Shown here one piece after another: positions 62,210-64,000 of a stretch of 64,000 bases of DNA. The position numbers and the translations under genes were made by a program. How positions within the stretch are numbered: the stretch's first letter is position 1; each line of letters starts with the position of its first letter. A model generated the notes under the pieces. The model was not told the origin of the DNA. It searched no databases and saw only the letters and a list, made by a program, of their open reading frames with translations. The DNA is from Verrucomicrobiales bacterium (GTDB lineage: Bacteria; Verrucomicrobiota; Verrucomicrobiia; Verrucomicrobiales; SLCJ01): contig JAGXGH010000085.1 of assembly GCA_024636835.1 (NCBI GenBank), positions 24,298-88,297 on the forward strand. The letters are read 5' to 3'.

Positions 62210-62650
62210 GTGAAATGGAAAATTGTCATCGCGGGGAAGCCTGCTCTGAAGTTCGCCAAGGACGGTATCGCCGACTATGAAAAGCGCTTACGGCGGTTCG
62301 CCACGGTGGAAGTAGTGACCGTCCGTGACGGATCGTCAGAGGACGTTTCAGATCGCCTGCTCAAAGCGAGCGATGGGTGTTTCCGGGTCGCACTGGATGA
62401 GCGCGGCGAGTCGTGGACGACGATGGACTTCGTCACCAAAGTCAACGCCTGGGAGATGCAGGGTGTAAAGCAGGTGGCCTTGCTCATCGGCGCTGCCGAC
62501 GGGCACACGGAAGCATTGCGCAAACAGTGCGATGCGATCCTACAACTCAGCGCGATGACCCTGCAGCACGAGTTCGCGCTGCTACTGCTTCTCGAGCAAA
62601 TCTACCGCGTGTACAATGTCAAAGCCGGCACGCCATATCATCGCGAGTGA
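62210..62650 (+). CDS. rlmH: 23S rRNA pseudouridine1915 N3-methyltransferase
   Basis: 146 residues from a GTG at 62210. The SPOUT fold shows KWKIVIAGKPALKFAKDGIA, the SAM knot VALLIGAADGHTEAL and the conserved end LLLEQIYRVYNVKAGTPYHR. It methylates helix 69 of 23S rRNA. It follows glyQS, with a short A/G repeat (GCAAAGAGGC units) in the gap. Confidence 0.93.
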   Translation: MKWKIVIAGKPALKFAKDGIADYEKRLRRFATVEVVTVRDGSSEDVSDRLLKASDGCFRVALDERGESWTTMDFVTKVNAWEMQGVKQVALLIGAADGHTEALRKQCDAILQLSAMTLQHEFALLLLLEQIYRVYNVKAGTPYHRE

Positions 62651-62669
62651 TACCAAACCTTGGTATCAC
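62647..62669. repeat. Perfect hairpin at the rlmH stop codon
   Basis: Arms GTGATACCAA and TTGGTATCAC with loop ACC; the TGA of rlmH is part of the left arm. The core TACCAA-ACC-TTGGTA is the same hairpin that opens the two nested repeats at 29833 and 34283, here without the second stem. It may terminate transcription or stabilise the 3' end, though no T-run follows. Confidence 0.75.
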
Positions 62670-62678
62670 TATTGTCCA

Positions 62679-63101
62679 CTAGATCACGAAGGGATTGCGA
62701 ATTTCCAAGTCAGCAATCTTACGTCCGTGTTGGAGATCTTCGGTATAAAGAACGGGTGCTCCTGATTGTAGGGCAGCGGCAACGATGAGTGAGTCGTAGA
62801 AACGATACTGAGTTTCCTTCTGAATACGTAATGTGGACCGCCAAATCGAAGCGTCGGGAAATACGGTGCAGTGGGGTATGATGAGCAGATCAAGAAGCGA
62901 TTCGAGGTATGGGACAGGTAGGGGAGTTTTGAATCGATGGAGTGCAAGCGAGCAAAACTCTTGGATCACTTGCCAACTCGTCTCCCATGGGTTGGAATCA
63001 TCAATGAGTCGGCGTGCGAGATTCCTTTTCTCGGATTCCCTCTGCTCGAAGGCATAGACCAAAATATTGGTATCGAGAAAATAGCTTGATTGCTTTGGCA
63101 T
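62679..63101 (-). CDS. PIN-domain ribonuclease (VapC-like toxin)
   Basis: 140 residues. The first acidic residue is in FLDTNILVYAF, a later pair is in FYDSLIVAAALQSGAPVLYTED, and a mid-chain Glu lies in QEFCSLAL. This is the PIN nuclease fold. The gene for a small DNA-binding antitoxin lies 56 bases upstream on the same strand. It likely cleaves RNA when free of the antitoxin. Confidence 0.88.
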   Translation of the reverse strand: MPKQSSYFLDTNILVYAFEQRESEKRNLARRLIDDSNPWETSWQVIQEFCSLALHRFKTPLPVPYLESLLDLLIIPHCTVFPDASIWRSTLRIQKETQYRFYDSLIVAAALQSGAPVLYTEDLQHGRKIADLEIRNPFVI

Positions 63102-63157
63102 GGTATGAGGACGCGTCAGGTTCTAAATAGTCTGTGAAATCGAGGCCTTGTGAAGAA

Positions 63158-63376
63158 TCAGTGTCGATTCATTTCATTGCGCGTGAATGGCCCGCCCGCG
63201 TCATATTGATCCGCTTCTTCCATGATTTTATTGATCATTTCACGCCGTTCTTCACGAGCGGCGAGTTCTGCAAGCCAATCACGGAAAAGAGCGTTGAGCG
63301 TCGTTTTCCGGCGCCTTGCTTCTTCCCTTGCTTCTTCGATGAGTCGATCATCAGCACTAAATGTGATGTTCTTCAT
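63158..63376 (-). CDS. Ribbon-helix-helix-type antitoxin
   Basis: 72 residues. The N-terminal beta strand and helices (MKNITFSADDRLIEEARE, RRRKTTLNALFRDWLAEL) fit the RHH fold; the C-terminal tail (INKIMEEADQYDAGGPFTRN) would wrap the PIN partner. It comes first in the pair, as usual. A palindrome upstream is a likely operator. Confidence 0.8.
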   Translation of the reverse strand: MKNITFSADDRLIEEAREEARRRKTTLNALFRDWLAELAAREERREMINKIMEEADQYDAGGPFTRNEMNRH

Positions 63377-64000
63377 AACGCGAGTTTAGTGCACACGAGT
63401 CTCGTGCTCAAGTAGATTTGAAGAAAGCGCTATGGAACGATATACTTGGTCGCTGCGGCTGATTGAAAGTCTTCTTTAGGTTTGAACCACCGAGGAATCC
63501 TGGGTAGTTGCCTCACGGCTCGATACTGAATTCTACCTTGAACGTCATGAAGAAAGTGAAGCCCCGTTTGAGTTTTTTAACCGCAACGGTAGCTTAGCGG
63601 ACATAGACGAGCTGACATCCACTAACAAATCGAGTCAAATTTCACAGATGAGCGCAGATTTGGATGGAGATAGATACCTATGTAGGTCGGACGTGTCGGC
63701 CGACAACTTACCCTGGGCATAGCCCGCACTTCCCTTCACCGTGCCTTCAGGGCTCTATTTGAGGTGAGATTTAGCAAAATTTGATATTTGTTACCTGATA
63801 CTAAACCCGAGTTTTGTGATCTTGCGGGGACCGACCCCAGACCCCCCACGAGTTTTGTGGTAACAGTTTAGCTGATTTCAGAGTTATTCTGTTCGGCTGC
63901 GCGGTAGTTTTTTTGCTTTTTCTGATATTCTATGCTTGTGTTTTTGCTTTAACAGGCGTATTTATATGCCTGTTACTTACAAATAAAACCCATGGGAACA
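63377..64000. other. Gene-free right end with repeats
   Basis: 624 bases with no gene I can support. Besides the CACGAG palindrome near its start, it has two direct copies of CGAGTTTTGTG (63808-63818 and 63849-63859), a GGGG-ACCGA-CCCC hairpin between them (63826-63838), and AACAGGC ... GCCTGTT arms at 63951-63974. An ATG at 63992 begins a possible gene that leaves the window, but nothing supports it. Confidence 0.4.
63394..63406. promoter_or_regulatory. Probable operator of the toxin-antitoxin pair
   Basis: The perfect inverted repeat CACGAG-T-CTCGTG lies 18 bases upstream of the antitoxin ATG, where an RHH dimer would bind to repress the pair. No experimental support; a neighbouring GCGAG ... 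half-site suggests a second weaker copy. Confidence 0.5.

Noticed and set aside
1..64000. tRNA genes, rRNA genes and CRISPR arrays
   Set aside because: Apart from tmRNA I saw no tRNA T-arm plus acceptor combination, no rRNA and no regularly spaced repeats.

Overview
The window looks like a chromosomal segment of a verrucomicrobial bacterium (Verrucomicrobiae; genus not resolvable from sequence alone). Reasons: a type IV pilus operon laid out like Akkermansia Amuc_1098-1102, a PEP-CTERM-like surface protein, an SHD1-like domain on a lipoprotein, a GH2 enzyme beside a sulfatase remnant, and the overall gene style. Everything is read from sequence; no database search was run, so family names rest on motifs.

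Left part (1-12.2 kb): a minus-strand redox module (partial Cys-rich protein, b-type cytochrome-like membrane protein, cyclic-nucleotide-binding protein with four Fe-S motifs, tetraheme cytochrome c), then an aldehyde dehydrogenase / TPP enzyme / glutamate dehydrogenase group. A plus-strand carbohydrate island follows: a decayed sulfatase tail fused in phase to a secreted GH2 enzyme.

12.2-13.7 kb is a mobile/decay zone: remnants of a Y1 transposase and a GIY-YIG protein, hairpin repeats, and the tmRNA gene (tag ADSNEYALAA).

13.7-28.2 kb is one long minus-strand type IV pilus locus: ABC transporter pair, His-rich membrane protein, PilT, pilin, PilM-PilN fusion, PilO-like, a periplasmic protein, secretin, unknown protein, PilB, PilC, unknown TM protein, pilin, unknown secreted protein. 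28.5-33 kb holds housekeeping genes (Mrp ATPase, sigma-54, CCA-adding enzyme). 33-48 kb holds a prepilin peptidase, hypoxanthine phosphoribosyltransferase and a complete type II secretion operon (GspE-F-G-H-I-J-K-L-M-D) with a divergent GspC/PilP-like gene. The single prepilin peptidase visible here probably serves both machines.

48-64 kb mixes housekeeping genes (asd, rpmB, carbonic anhydrase, riboflavin synthase, glyQS, rlmH) with accessory ones: an AraC regulator translationally coupled to a PEP-CTERM-like protein, a secreted metallophosphoesterase, a large Na+/H+ antiporter, a thioredoxin-fold/SHD1 lipoprotein, an OmpA-family protein and a PIN/RHH toxin-antitoxin pair. A small family of nested hairpin repeats is scattered through intergenic DNA (29.8, 34.3 and, in part, 62.6 kb).
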